DNA of 64,000 nt, from the NCBI GenBank assembly GCA_963854835.1, contig OY978525.1:109004917-109068916 (forward strand). The letters are read 5' to 3'. Positions 12,331 to 23,485 of the stretch are shown here, piece by piece (the first letter of the stretch is position 1; each line of letters opens with the position of its first letter). The DNA comes from Megamerina dolium. Taxonomy: Eukaryota; Arthropoda; Insecta; Diptera; Megamerinidae. The notes below the pieces were generated by a model. It was given only the letters and a program-made list of their open reading frames with translations, did no database searches and was not told where the DNA came from. The position numbers and the translations under genes are program-made.

Positions 12331-14388
12331 TCAGAGTTTGTAAAAAAAATAATAAATATGTGGCACTTGTAAGTCCCGAATGACTCTTTGGTCGAAATTT
12401 CTCCCAGAACTGCTGTGGATCAGTATTAGAAGGGACCTACTTATATTGGCCGGTTCCAAACTGCAAAACCCTTGTGATATCACTCTTTCTGCACTTTGTC
12501 ACAGAGTTAGAAGTTTTTCTATGGCAAATTGTTACCGCCGGATGTATTGCCAATTGCTCTACCCAAACCTGCCATATTTCTGCTCTATCTAGTGATATTT
12601 TTGAGTTGGCATTGGATATTTGTTGTGTAACTCCTGTCGTGTTTCTCATTACACTATGTCCCATATTGTCATGTAGTTCGTTGAGCATATAAATATGATT
12701 ATAATAATAATTTTATTTTAGACACGCACACCTCCACTATGACCATGATGCATAAATTGTTTTCATTTGTTGTACAATCTGTTCATCATATCCTTACACC
12801 TTTATAATATCTACTCATACTTGTATGTACTATATGATATCACGATCTAAGCTCCACATTGATGAAATCACCGTAAAATAAAAGCAGGACATTCACAGGA
12901 CATTCACATGATAACATACTCTACAGTGCACAGGCATTGTCTCAGTGGATTTGAGCTGTTTGTATTGATGTTGTTGTTGTTGTTGTTGTATTTTTATTTT
13001 TTATTTATTGCTGCAGCTGGTTGATGCTGTTATCATTGTCATTGTTCTACGTTTATGTTTACAACATTATTGTGGCATGTCTCATTGTTGTTGTTGTTGT
13101 CAGTTTTCGTTGTTACAGCTACAACATTATCGTTGACATCATCTTTGCAAAATCTCAATTTCCCTTTACAATCGCCCTACTGCCTCGTTATATTGCCATT
13201 TTATTATTTCATATTATTTTTTTTTATTTTTTTAATTTTTTTTTTTAGTTTTTTCATGTCCAACTTACATGCATAAGCCAGTTGCATTGTCAGCTATAAA
13301 ATTGATGTAGTTACAATAACAATTCATTCCCCATTCACACTTGTTCTATAGGAAGAGACAGCTCTACATCTATTATTAGCGGTATTCTCATCATCATCAT
13401 CATCATCATCATCGAATGCAACCATAATAATAAAATAAAATAAAAAAAGCTACCATCCCATCATCATTGTCCATCGAACATTCTGGTACTGTGCTTATCA
13501 TGGTGGTGGTAATGATGACTTGCGTTAATGCCGCACGCTATTACTCTCATTGCTCATTCACTCTGCATCACTTGTTGTACGCATCGATAATTTTATCAGA
13601 TTTTACTTTAACGGTTGTTTATCATCTTATCTTGTAGGAGGGTACTCCTCTCCTACTCATATTTTTCATGCCATCACATTGCGGTGTGTTGCAATTTAAT
13701 GAAATTCATTTTTCATTTTGCATTTTGTTCTTTCAATTTTTTTTTTTTTTTATATTTCTTTAGTTTTTTTCTTTTTTGTCTCTCTTTTCATAGTTCATAG
13801 TTAGTCGGTTGGTTGGTTGGTTGGTTGGTCGGTTGCTTGCAAAGTGGATTTTTATTGGATTGATTTGCACGCCGCCGCCGCCACCACAACCACCATCATC
13901 ATTATCATCATCATCATCAGGAACTCAGTATGCGCTGCACTAAGCTCTACAGAGAGTTGAGCTGTCACTGATCCGACCTGAAAAGGGCAACGATGAAGTT
14001 ATCGGTTTGATGTTATTTTCTTCTTTATACTCGTAGTTCTTGTATTGCATTTTTAATATTTTTCGTTTTGGTCTTAAGTTAATATAAGACTTATTTGATG
14101 TGCCTCCATATATATTATATGTAGTAAATAGTGGATGACCATAGAGTAGCATATGCTGTTGATTTATTACTTTTCTTTTTTTTTTGTTTCATTATAATAT
14201 TTGAACATTGTGGTTTTTACATTAAAACTTTTAAATACTTTTACTTTTGTTTTTTTTTATTTTTGTTTGTGTATATTTTATGGAATAGCTACTCTAGAAG
14301 TATTTAATATTTTACAAAATGATTGTATTGTTATCAGTTATTAAAAAAACACCTGCAATCTTGAAAAATAATTGCAAATAAAAATGTA
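12331..14388. other. Intergenic DNA with simple repeats
   Basis: No gene that I can support. It holds GTT runs near 12967-12990 and 13087-13103, an ATC/CAT array at 13389-13413, a GGTT array at 13807-13829, another CAT-rich tract at about 13893-13919, and long poly(T). Confidence 0.55.
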
Positions 14389-14394
14389 ATTCTT

Positions 14395-14425
<31 letters not shown>

Positions 14426-16168
14426 TTCTTCTTCTTCTTATGTGGCCAGAACAACCGATGATCGGCTTAGGCCGAACATATAATGTGGCGCCAGTCTTCT
14501 CTGTACTTCGCTTGCTGGCGCCAATTGGATATTCCAAGCGCCGCCAAGTTACCCAACATTTGGTCCATCCAAAGGAGGTTTGGTTTTACTCTTCTTCTGC
14601 GTCCTCCAGCGGGTGCCGAATTAAATACCCTTTTCGCTGGAGCATCTTCTTCCATTCGCTCGACATAACCCAGCCAGCGCAGTCGCTGGATTTTGATTCA
14701 CTTGACTATGTCAATGTCAGCGTACAGCTCATCGTTGTACCTCAATCAGTACTCACCATCAACACAAATAGGTCCGAAGATCCTGCGCAGTACTTTTCTC
14801 TAGAAAACTACAAGCATCCAGACTTTTGCGCCATATGTTAGGACAGGAATAATCAGAGACTTATAGAGTGTGACTTTCGATCTGCGAGAGAGAGCTCGAC
14901 TACTCAATTGCTTACTCAGCTCAAAGTAACACCTGTTAGCAAGACTTACCGTACGCATGACCTCTAGGCTGACGTCATTGCAGTTGTTGATTGTGGTTCT
15001 AAGATAGACGAACTCCTTCACCACCTCGAAAGTGTAATTCTCAACAGTGACGTATTCTCCAAGACGGTGGGACTCTTTGTTTCTAGACACTAGGTATATA
15101 GTCTTGCCCTCGTTCACCGTCAGACCCATTCGATGTGAGTCTCGTATCAATTCAGAGAATGCTACACTGACTGCTCGCGAGTTGAAACCGATTATGTCAA
15201 TATCGTCGACATACGCCAGCAGCATGACACTTTTGTTGAAGATAGTGTCACTATGTCGTAGATCAGCAGCTAGTATAATTTTCTCCATAATAAGGTTGAA
15301 GAAGTCACACGATAACGAATCACCTTCTCTGAAACCTCGTTCGGTATTAAACGGCGGGGAGAGGTGGTTTCAATTTTCACTTATTCTGTAAAGACCAATG
15401 AGCTTAGCAGGAATACCGAATTGCTGTGTAGAGGTAAACCCTTATCGAACTGTCGAAAGTGGCTTTATAATCGACGAATAGGTGATGTGTGTCGATCTGT
15501 TTTTCTTGGGTCTTCTCCAGGATTTGGAGTAGTGTGAAAATTTGATCGATGGTGGATTTAATCGGTCTGAAGCCACACTGATAAGGTCCAATCAGGTTGC
15601 TGAGCATAGGCTTCAATATTTCACACAATACGCACGATAAGACCTTGTGTATACGATGTTCAGGAGACTTGTGCCACGGCAGTTGGTGCAAATTGTGGGA
15701 TCTAATTTTTTTTTTGGTGTGGGGCAGAGAACATTGAGACTCCAATCATCGGGAATCGGGCTTTCGTCCGACCATATTCTGCTTATGAGCTGGTTGCATG
15801 CAGGCGAGCAGCTCATCGTCTCCGGTCTTAAACAACTCGGCAGGCAGGCCATCAGCACCTGCAGCTTTGTTGTTCTTCAGCCTCATAGTCGGGTGGTGAA
15901 ACGTCAACACCATCATCCGTAATTGGGGTGTTCGGGCAATCTCCTTCATCGTCGCCATTCAGTAACTTGGAGAAGTGTTCCCTCCATAGACTCAGTACGT
16001 TCAGGATATCCGTAACCAGATTCCCATTTCGTCACGGCAAGAAGAGGCTCCGAGATTTAAAACGCCACTCAGGCGCTTGATCTTCTCGAAGAATTTTCGT
16101 CTTTCTCTGCGGTAGCGTCACGACACTCCTGATCATACCATTCGTTCCTCAGAGGACGGTAGTAACCG
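14389..16168 (-). mobile_element. Non-LTR retrotransposon copy B, broken
   Basis: Same LINE family as copy A, in reverse orientation and slightly longer at the 5' side. From high to low coordinates it reads RNEWYDQECRDATAEKDE (about 16140), LSLWREHFSKLLN, the RT entry region, a block with ISRIWSDESPIPDDW, LLAYVDDIDIIG near 15220 (first Asp of the YADD-type box kept, Ala changed to Val), the YLRTTINNC segment, KVTLYKSLIIPVLTYG and the final domain near 14500-14660. Frames are shifted in several places. The 3' end (low coordinates) is a long TTC array at 14391-14438, which is AAG on the element's strand, longer than in the other two copies. Confidence 0.85.
14391..14438. repeat. (TTC)n microsatellite at LINE 3' end
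   Basis: About 15 TTC units with one TTA interruption, directly joined to the 3' end of the LINE copy B. It is probably an expanded version of the element's own triplet tail. Confidence 0.9.
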
Positions 16169-16619
16169 ATTAACGATTACTTCTTCCTTGCTTAAGAAAC
16201 GAATTACATATATTTTTAATTGAAGGCGATAGTTTGGGGTTAGTTTGTATATGAAAACACCGGCAATTACTTCGGCAATTTCTTAGTTGCCAACCCAATA
16301 TATTCAAAAGTGAGTTAGAATATACAGTAAACGTTCAGTATAACGGATATAACGAAATCTCTATATACCGTACCCTCTTTTGAAATACATTTGCTTCTCT
16401 AAATAGCTACTAAACAGTTGAAAAAGGCAGTATTCTGTATAACGCAAACTAATTTTTTCCTTTAATGTACATTAGTGAAAATACCTCCGTCCCGCAAGTA
16501 TCTGTTTTTGGCAAAGAAAATCAAAATTATTGGCGAATATAAAAAGAAAAAAATAATTTTTAAAAATTGGAATAAAATTTGGAATTCCAGAATTATTTGT
16601 CTCCATCATCATATAAAAT
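16169..16619. other. Short intergenic gap
   Basis: No gene. One stretch near 16324 (CAGTAAACGTTCAGTATAA) recalls the ends of pogo-type elements, but no partner end was found. Confidence 0.3.
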
Positions 16620-17060
16620 CGGGAAAACCTATTTAAACTTTCCGGAAGCTCTGCAAAGCACTATTCCATAGTTTCATCTTTCGACGAAAAAGATGGTAGT
16701 CGCTGGGAGCCAAATCTGGTACATAACGTGGGTGTTTGTATCGTGCAATTCGTTGATTTAATTCATTCAGTTTAGCCATTGTCAAAAAACTTGTGTAAGC
16801 ATTGTGTCCATTGTCTTGATGAAAAATTATTTTTCTTTTTTTTCTGCAAACAAAGTCTTTTCACACGAAATCGTCAAAAATCCTTATCCTTTCTCTAATA
16901 ATAAAATAAAATTCCTTTTCTATCCCATAAAACTGAAATCTTAAATTTTTTTCTTTATCGTTATGAATTTTTTTTTTTAAATCAGAACAAGCAGCTTCAA
17001 TCGGATCATAATGATGGATCCAAGTATCTTTCATAGTTATAAAATGATACACAAAATTTG
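16620..17060 (-). mobile_element. Mariner relic, central and C-terminal part
   Basis: On the minus strand the open frame at 17052-16861 begins with FITMKDTWIHHYDP, the first catalytic block with the usual MDE changed to MKD. After a shift the sequence reads FHQDNGHNAYTS and YVPDLAPSDYHLFRRK (about 16820-16680), the second and third catalytic blocks. The middle between the first two blocks is shortened and unrecognisable. Ends not found. Confidence 0.65.
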
Positions 17061-17198
17061 TTTTATTCTACTTAAAATGCTCCGATACAGTTTTTGTTGA
17101 ATTGTTAACGAATGCGGCACTAACTTTTCGAACAGCTTTTTCATATGTAATTCTTCATGTAAAATATGAAGTACTCAGTGATCTAAAATGCTTATGGT

Positions 17199-18332
17199 AT
17201 AAGGTCTAGTAAAAAGGAATCCTTTATGTTTGCATTAAATTGAAGGTTTTATTTAGCATAGTTAGAATTATCCGATTTAGGTCAAATATGCAGCGTTTTG
17301 TTCGATAACTTGTTGCCATTTTGAAGATAATTTCATAATGCCACTATCATAGAAATCCTCGCTCCTATCGGCAAAAAGCTAGGACAATCGATTTTCACAA
17401 GCTTCTCTTGAGGCGAATTTTTCACCAGCAAAATCATTCGCCATAGACAGGAACAGGTAGTAACCAGGTCCGAACTATAAGGTGGATGGATATGAACCTC
17501 CAAACCAAGCTCCCGGAGCTTCTTGCGAGTCACTATCGATGTGTGTCGCCTGGCGTTGTCCTGATGGAACACAATTCCTCTTTAATTGGCCAAAGCTGGC
17601 CGCTTCTGGGCGATTGTTTCCTTCAATTGTCCAATTGTTGACAGTACAGGTCCGAATTAAGAGTTTGGCAGTAGGGGAGCAGTTCATAGTAGATGATTCC
17701 CTGCCAATCCCACCAAACACATAGCAAAACCTTCCTGACCGTCAATCCTGGCTTGACCAATATTTTAGCCGGTTCCGAACGACAGAACACTTGTGGCACC
17801 CATACATAGAGCTTCTTTTTGTATCCAGCCCTTTTTAAATGGTTCCAAAAGGTTTTTTTGTGCAATGTTTAGCTCCCGGGCAATAAAAACAGTGCATACA
17901 TGACGGTCAGACTCAATGATTTCCATTATTTTACCGATATTTTCGACAATTGGCCTTCCAAAGCGTGGTGCATCTTTGATATCAAAATTACCGGAACGGA
18001 ATCAACGAAACCAAATTGCACATGATTAGCTGTTTCAGTATCAGGACCATAAACACTATTCACATTTTCAGCCGTCTGGCTTGGGTTTTCGCCTTTATCG
18101 AAGAAAACCTGAAAAATATGGCATATTTTCTCTTTACTGGTGTCCATCTTAGACGTGTGCTCAAACAATACTGAGTCAAGCAATCACAAAACTGCCTGAA
18201 AAATTTATTTAGTACGAAATTCTATCGTTCTAACGCCATCTAGCGTAACCCGATAGCACTTATATAACGCGAAATACAGCTTACTGAAGCCATCTATTGG
18301 AAAAGTAGTGGATTTCCTTTTATTACACTTAA
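17199..18332 (-). mobile_element. Mariner element, copy 1 of a two-copy family, broken
   Basis: Minus-strand mariner whose ends resemble those of the copy at 54.05-55.2 kb (AAGGTCTAGTAAAAAGGAAT here, its degraded partner near 18320). From 18147 it reads MDTSKEKICHIFQVFFDKGE, then a helix-turn-helix region, KKTFWNHLKRAGYKKKLYVW (about 17860-17805), a deletion removing the first catalytic block, LCVWWDWQGIIYYELLPY (about 17720-17670) and FHQDNARRHTS near 17570. Stops and shifts occur throughout the C-terminal part. Confidence 0.8.
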
Positions 18333-19418
18333 TATTATGATAAGTTCATTATTGTTCAGAATGACCAATGGAAGCCTGAAAAAGGTTTATAGTCTACCGT
18401 AAAACATACAGACAAAAATAATGCATATAAGTGCTTCTTACGATTTTATAAATATTTTTACCTCTCCCAGAAAAAAATCCTAGAAGCAAATGCAATTAAT
18501 AACAAAGTTACCAGACAGTAACAAATTCTTCATTTAAACAAAAGCACTATTAATATTGCTCCGAAAACAATAATGTTAATTAAATTTGATATAGAAATAT
18601 CAACAATCACATCAGTCAACATACAATTATTTTCCTTTTACCCACCTTGCCGTACTTTCATTGCCCGTAAATATTGGTTTAATTTTCTTGAGTAATATTT
18701 GTAATTTTTTGCTTAATAACTTTTTTAATATTTATAAAAGAAATACAATGCAAAATAATAAGAACAATTATTTTATGTCAATACAAATAAATAAATAAAA
18801 ACTTACTGCAATAAATAGATGTTCAACATGTCTCACACATTGCTTTTTAATTCAGCTCAACTGTTACAGACTAGTTAATAACGACAGTACAATAATAACA
18901 GTAATAACAATTTTATTTAAAGAAGTGGAAAAATTACAGCAAAAAAAAAAAAAATAAGAAAAGCATCACAAAACAATTGTCAATATTTATGCAACTGCAT
19001 AGATTTTATAATATAGCCGTATACATAGAAGCACACACACTAAAACGCACACTTATCAGCAATACCAATACGACTTGTCTTTATCTTTCAATCGAAAAGT
19101 CGAGAGGAATTAATATCCATTGCCGCCTATATGGAATAGAAAATTCTCTAATACAACAACAACAATGCTTCATTGCAGTACATTGCTGGTCATATCATTA
19201 TTGCCTCTAATACAGTAGATCACCAAGAATTCGATTCTTCAATATCTATGCAGATATTATAGTCATTTGTTTCTATTTTTGTATTTTACGATTCTTCTTC
19301 TTCTTCTTCTTCTTTTTCTTATTATTCTTCATATTACTTCAACATTTCTATCACTTAAGAACTACATTACTATCTGAAAGTCTATTGTTATATTGTATTA
19401 TGTTGTGTGTATTTCTCT

Positions 19419-19450
<32 letters not shown>

Positions 19451-20845
19451 ATGAGTTGATGCACTTATCAATTGCACAATTTTTTTCATTGTTCACATTA
19501 GTTCTATGAATAAGTAGTACAATTTCTAGTGATTGTTATTGTATTGGCCGGCTGGTTGGTTGGTCGTTCGTTCGTTCGGTCGACTGTATACCAAACAAAA
19601 AAAAAAACCAAAAAAGCAAAAACAAATAAAACAAAAACCGGCATAAGCTTATGAAAACTTGTATACATAGTAGGTAAATATTATCTCTCTTTCTACTTGG
19701 GTTTGTATTTCCCATTCATAAAACTGATGTTACTCTGATGGCAATGCCATCATTTGTATTATCATTATTCATTTTTCCTCAAGAATACAATACAAAGTTA
19801 TTGTAAAGTTTGATATTTTTTTTTGTGTGTTTTATTATTTTTCTTTTATTCATTCTTTCTTAAGTACACTATGCCGGTAAGCAGATGAATTTCTTAAGAA
19901 TGTCGGGTATCGGCTCCTTGACGTATGAGTAACTTTAATTATATAATATGCAATGCATATTGTAAATAATATATTTACAATACATTCATCAAGACGTAGT
20001 ACGTAGTATGACTGTAGTGTTACCAACCTTCTAAGAAAAAAATATAGAGAAATACAATTTTATTATCAAATTGTGATACATGAAAATGAAACATTTAAAT
20101 TTATTTTTCTCATAGTTATGAACGAACAAATACAATAAATATAGGCGAAAAATCGCTTCAATAGTATATATATATATATATGCAAGAGTGATTTAATATA
20201 CCATAACTACAGTCTGTAAGTACTAAAATTAGAATAATACTTTAGAAAATACGATATGCAAATAATATTGAGAGTATTTACTTATTTTTTATAACTATTA
20301 TGGAGTGAACCACTTTTCAAGCATTGAATTCTTTTTTTTTTTTACTGTTCTTCTCCTATTTTTGATTTTTCTTCTTCATCTTATTCTTCATCGTTGTCTT
20401 TTCCAACTTATTGTATATTCCATCAGAATTTTTGCATCAATAAAATCATGTGAGAGAAAAAAAATGCATTTTTTTTGCGTTTTTCCCTATGAAATATACT
20501 TTCTTAAATAAATAATCTTGTATAATTTACAGTGTTTACATCAAAATCAACATATTTATGATCATCCGCATTATTGGGCTTGGCCATTTCATTCCTCCAT
20601 TTTGGATAATATTATAGGCAAATAAATTAATTTTTTTTTTTCTATTTGCAACAGAACAACTACAATTTAACCCATTGGAAGTATGATACTAGGATTTAAA
20701 TGTTCAGAAGAGTTTACAAAAAATTTACACATATACTGCAGAAATATAAACTTGAGTTGATATTGCTCAATTGAAGCATGACGAGTAAAAGTCATACAAT
20801 TTCGAACATTTGGATGTGTATTTGGATCAAACACTTCATACAAAT
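18333..20845. other. AT-rich intergenic DNA
   Basis: No gene that I can support over 2.5 kb. It contains a TTC tract near 19295-19315, a GT array at 19424-19450, a TA run near 20165-20180 and several poly(A) or poly(T) runs. Confidence 0.55.
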
Positions 20846-21520
20846 CGAGTTTGTCCTTTATTAAATGCAATTTATGTAATTGCTATGTTATTTCCTATCC
20901 CAATTATGTCATTTCTCTGTTAAAAATATCAGCTCTGTTAATCAGGTGTTTTCTTGAATCTACTAGTTGGTGTATATTCTTTAGTTTATTTTATTTAATA
21001 GTTTAATTTTAATAGTATATGAAACGAAGTTTTGAGCAGTTCGACTGGTACTTGCTCAACAACAACAAATAATGTTCATATTTTCATTCGCACTTCATAC
21101 AAATCAAATAAAATCGTCCTTTATTAAATGATATTTATGTTATTGCTATGTTATTTCCTCTCCCTATTATGTCATTTCTCTGTTAAATATCTCTGTTAAA
21201 TATAGCAGCTCTTTTAATCAGGTGTTATCTTGAATCTACTAGTTGGTTCATATTCTTTAGTTTAATGTGTTTATTTGTATTTTTTTTAATTCAGTTCGAT
21301 TGGTACTTGCTCAACAACAACAAAAATGTTCATCTTTTCTTTCATTCGCATTTCATACAAATCGATTTCGTCCTTTATTAAGTTCTATTTATGTAATTCC
21401 TATGTTATTTGCTCTCCCAAGTATAGCATTTCTCTGTTAAATATCTCTGTTAAAAATATTAGCTCTTTTAATCAGGTATTATATTGAATCTACTAGTTGG
21501 TGCATATTCTTTAGTTCAAT
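20846..21520. repeat. Three-unit tandem repeat, period about 255-263 bases
   Basis: The block containing TCCTTTATTAA recurs at 20854, 21117 and 21371. Each unit continues through TGCTATGTTATTT-like sequence, CATTTCTCTGTTAAA, TTAATCAGGT and GAATCTACTAGTTGGT. The later two units are also preceded by GGTACTTGCTCAACAACAAC. Units differ by scattered substitutions and by a small internal duplication of the CTCTGTTAAATAT part in units 2 and 3. No coding sense. The array ends about 200 bases before the start codon of the next gene, so it may overlap its promoter. Confidence 0.8.
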
Positions 21521-21724
21521 ATTCTTTGGTTTGACTTTGGTTTGACAGTTGCTTATACAGCTGTTTGTTTTGGTTTATTATCAAATGCCCAAGAGGATAA
21601 TCGATTGTTTTTTGGTGGTCGCTTTTTGTACACGCAATTGTATTAAAGTTTATTGAAAATGTTGCGATAGAAAATGAAAGTGAAAAATTAGTAACCAATA
21701 ACAGTGATAAGAACATTCGCGGCA

Positions 21725-23151
21725 ATGGCAATGTTAACACGATTGAGTGGAAATACTCCAGGCTCACCGAAAGCACTGCAGCGTTTTCAAAATTGTGTTG
21801 CTTTCCTATGGCCATCATTACAATCAAATGCGCAACCATTGCAATCAAAGGTACAGCGTAATTCAACACAACTGGATGCAATCGATTGTTTCACCAACGA
21901 ACTGGTTCATCGTAAGACAAAGAAATGGGAAGAATTGCGTGATAATCTTTTGAAGAAGAAAAATATTGGCGATAGCAATGATAGTAGCGTTGCCACTGGC
22001 AACGCAACCAGCAGTAAAGGTTTCACGCAATCGGTAGGTCTAATGTCGACGAATGTCGTTAAGGATTTGTGTGCTTTACGCTCGCCACAACTTGGCCTCG
22101 ATATACGTTCACTTTCGCAAGCCCAGTTGGATAATCTATTGCTATCAACATTGGAAATAAAAAATAAAATTGATTTTCTCTATTTGATACGTCAATGCAT
22201 ACGTTGGCAACAATTGCCATCCACTGAGGTGCTCATCGCTTGCTTGAAATATTTAAGCACACTCTGTCGACTGCAGCAGATAGAATCATTTGCTGAAATA
22301 TGCCGCACACAGGATCATCCGTTGGCAAAGATCTATGCTGATTTGGCGCCATTCAAAGCGATGGCCCTGTGGCGTAGTGGTGGTGCTGATGTGGCTCTTA
22401 CAACATTGCATCGTGGCTATGGTGAGAGTTTGCAATCGGATGAGGGACGTCGAATGATTCGCATTGCATTTCGTACAATCACTGAGGAGACTCTGGCGCG
22501 AAAGAGTGAGGCAGTGCTTGTTTCACTGACAGATGTCGCTCGTGCCATTTACACAGAGTATAAAGACATTTTTGTGGTGGCATGCGTGTGGAAGCAATGT
22601 TTTGCTAGCGATTGGTTTTGTGACCAAAACTCGGCCACAGATCTCTTTGAGCGCTACAAAGAGTTGCAGGAGCTGGTTGGCAGAAGGTTAGTTTGTTTGT
22701 GTGTGTGTGTGTGACCTAAACTGTCATCAGAAGATGGTCTAATAAGTTAATTTCATTACAGATCTAGCTCATTATGCTCATCGTTTTTAAGTCGCAACAA
22801 TATTGATGCAGTTCATCGTCTTATTGAAGTATTTCTACACTACAACCAAAAGGACTCGTGTGCTAATTGTCTCAGTTTACTATTTAATTATCAATGTAAG
22901 TTACAAGACATTATATTATTGTTTTGTTGTTTAATACAAATTACTGCATCATTTCCTACATAGATTTACGCAAAGACTTGCGCGCATGTGCTGAAATTGT
23001 TAAATCATGCAGTGAATTAGAAATGCCACTTAGCGAGATGCAAAACGAGCAGTTTCTCAGCCTATTCCTCAATCAAACTGAGCCATCGGTGCCACCACAA
23101 GTGACAACAAAAATACCAAAACCTTCTAAAGAGTTTCAGTACAAATTTTAA
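21725..23151 (+). CDS. Conserved-looking protein of unknown function, three exons, possibly mitochondrial
   Basis: I join 21725-22686, 22762-22895 and 22964-23151 to give about 427 residues. Both introns are short (75 and 68 bases), use GT..AG, and keep the frame. The first ATG (21725) is chosen over the one two codons later; the open frame upstream has no ATG. The product looks mainly alpha-helical, with Leu-rich stretches (SQAQLDNLLLSTLEIKNKI, LIACLKYLSTLC, ATDLFERYKELQELV) suggestive of a helical-repeat scaffold. The first about 48 residues lack acidic residues and carry Arg/Lys, which would suit a mitochondrial presequence; that is inference. No catalytic motif recognised. Pentatricopeptide-like or FASTK-like helical proteins are possible but unproven. 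The gene converges with the piggyBac-derived gene, with 334 bases between stops. Confidence 0.85.
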
Positions 23152-23318
23152 TCAAATATCTTTTCGGATAAAAGTTTTGCCGTTTCTTGAATTTAGTTGC
23201 TGCTATTTTCACCGAATTAAATTGATGCACAAAATGTTATTAATATGGAATGCAATATTACCTATAATATATACCAACCTACCTACTCGTATTTTGTGAA
23301 ATAAGAAGCAATACTTTC

Positions 23319-23341
23319 AAATAAAAAAACCGTTATTTATT
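23319..23341. terminator. Back-to-back polyadenylation signals of convergent genes
   Basis: AATAAA on the plus strand at 23319-23324 lies 168 bases after the stop of the upstream gene. AATAAA on the minus strand (TTTATT at 23336-23341) lies 145 bases after the stop of the piggyBac-derived gene. The two mature 3' ends should overlap by a few tens of bases. Signals are by motif only. Confidence 0.5.
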
Positions 23342-23485
23342 GCCAAAAATGTTTACTCACATTTATGCACTAATAATATACATGTATATTCGTCCTTACG
23401 ACGAAATCAAATGAAATAAAATAATCAAGAGGGAAAAGTACCACGTCCAAAATTTAGAACAAGGACGCTACTAATATAATACAAT

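Noticed and set aside
12437..12688. 83-codon minus-strand ORF with non-repetitive composition
   Set aside because: No motif or splice context; an overlapping plus-strand frame is equally open.
13021..13276. Overlapping Phe/Val-rich ORFs
   Set aside because: Derived from GTT and poly(T) repeats.
16324..16380. pogo-like terminal sequence CAGTAAACGTTCAGTATAA
   Set aside because: Only one end is visible, with no inverted partner or transposase nearby.
21516..21881. 121-codon minus-strand ORF overlapping the start of the three-exon gene
   Set aside because: Antisense of a well-supported spliced exon; composition fits a shadow frame.
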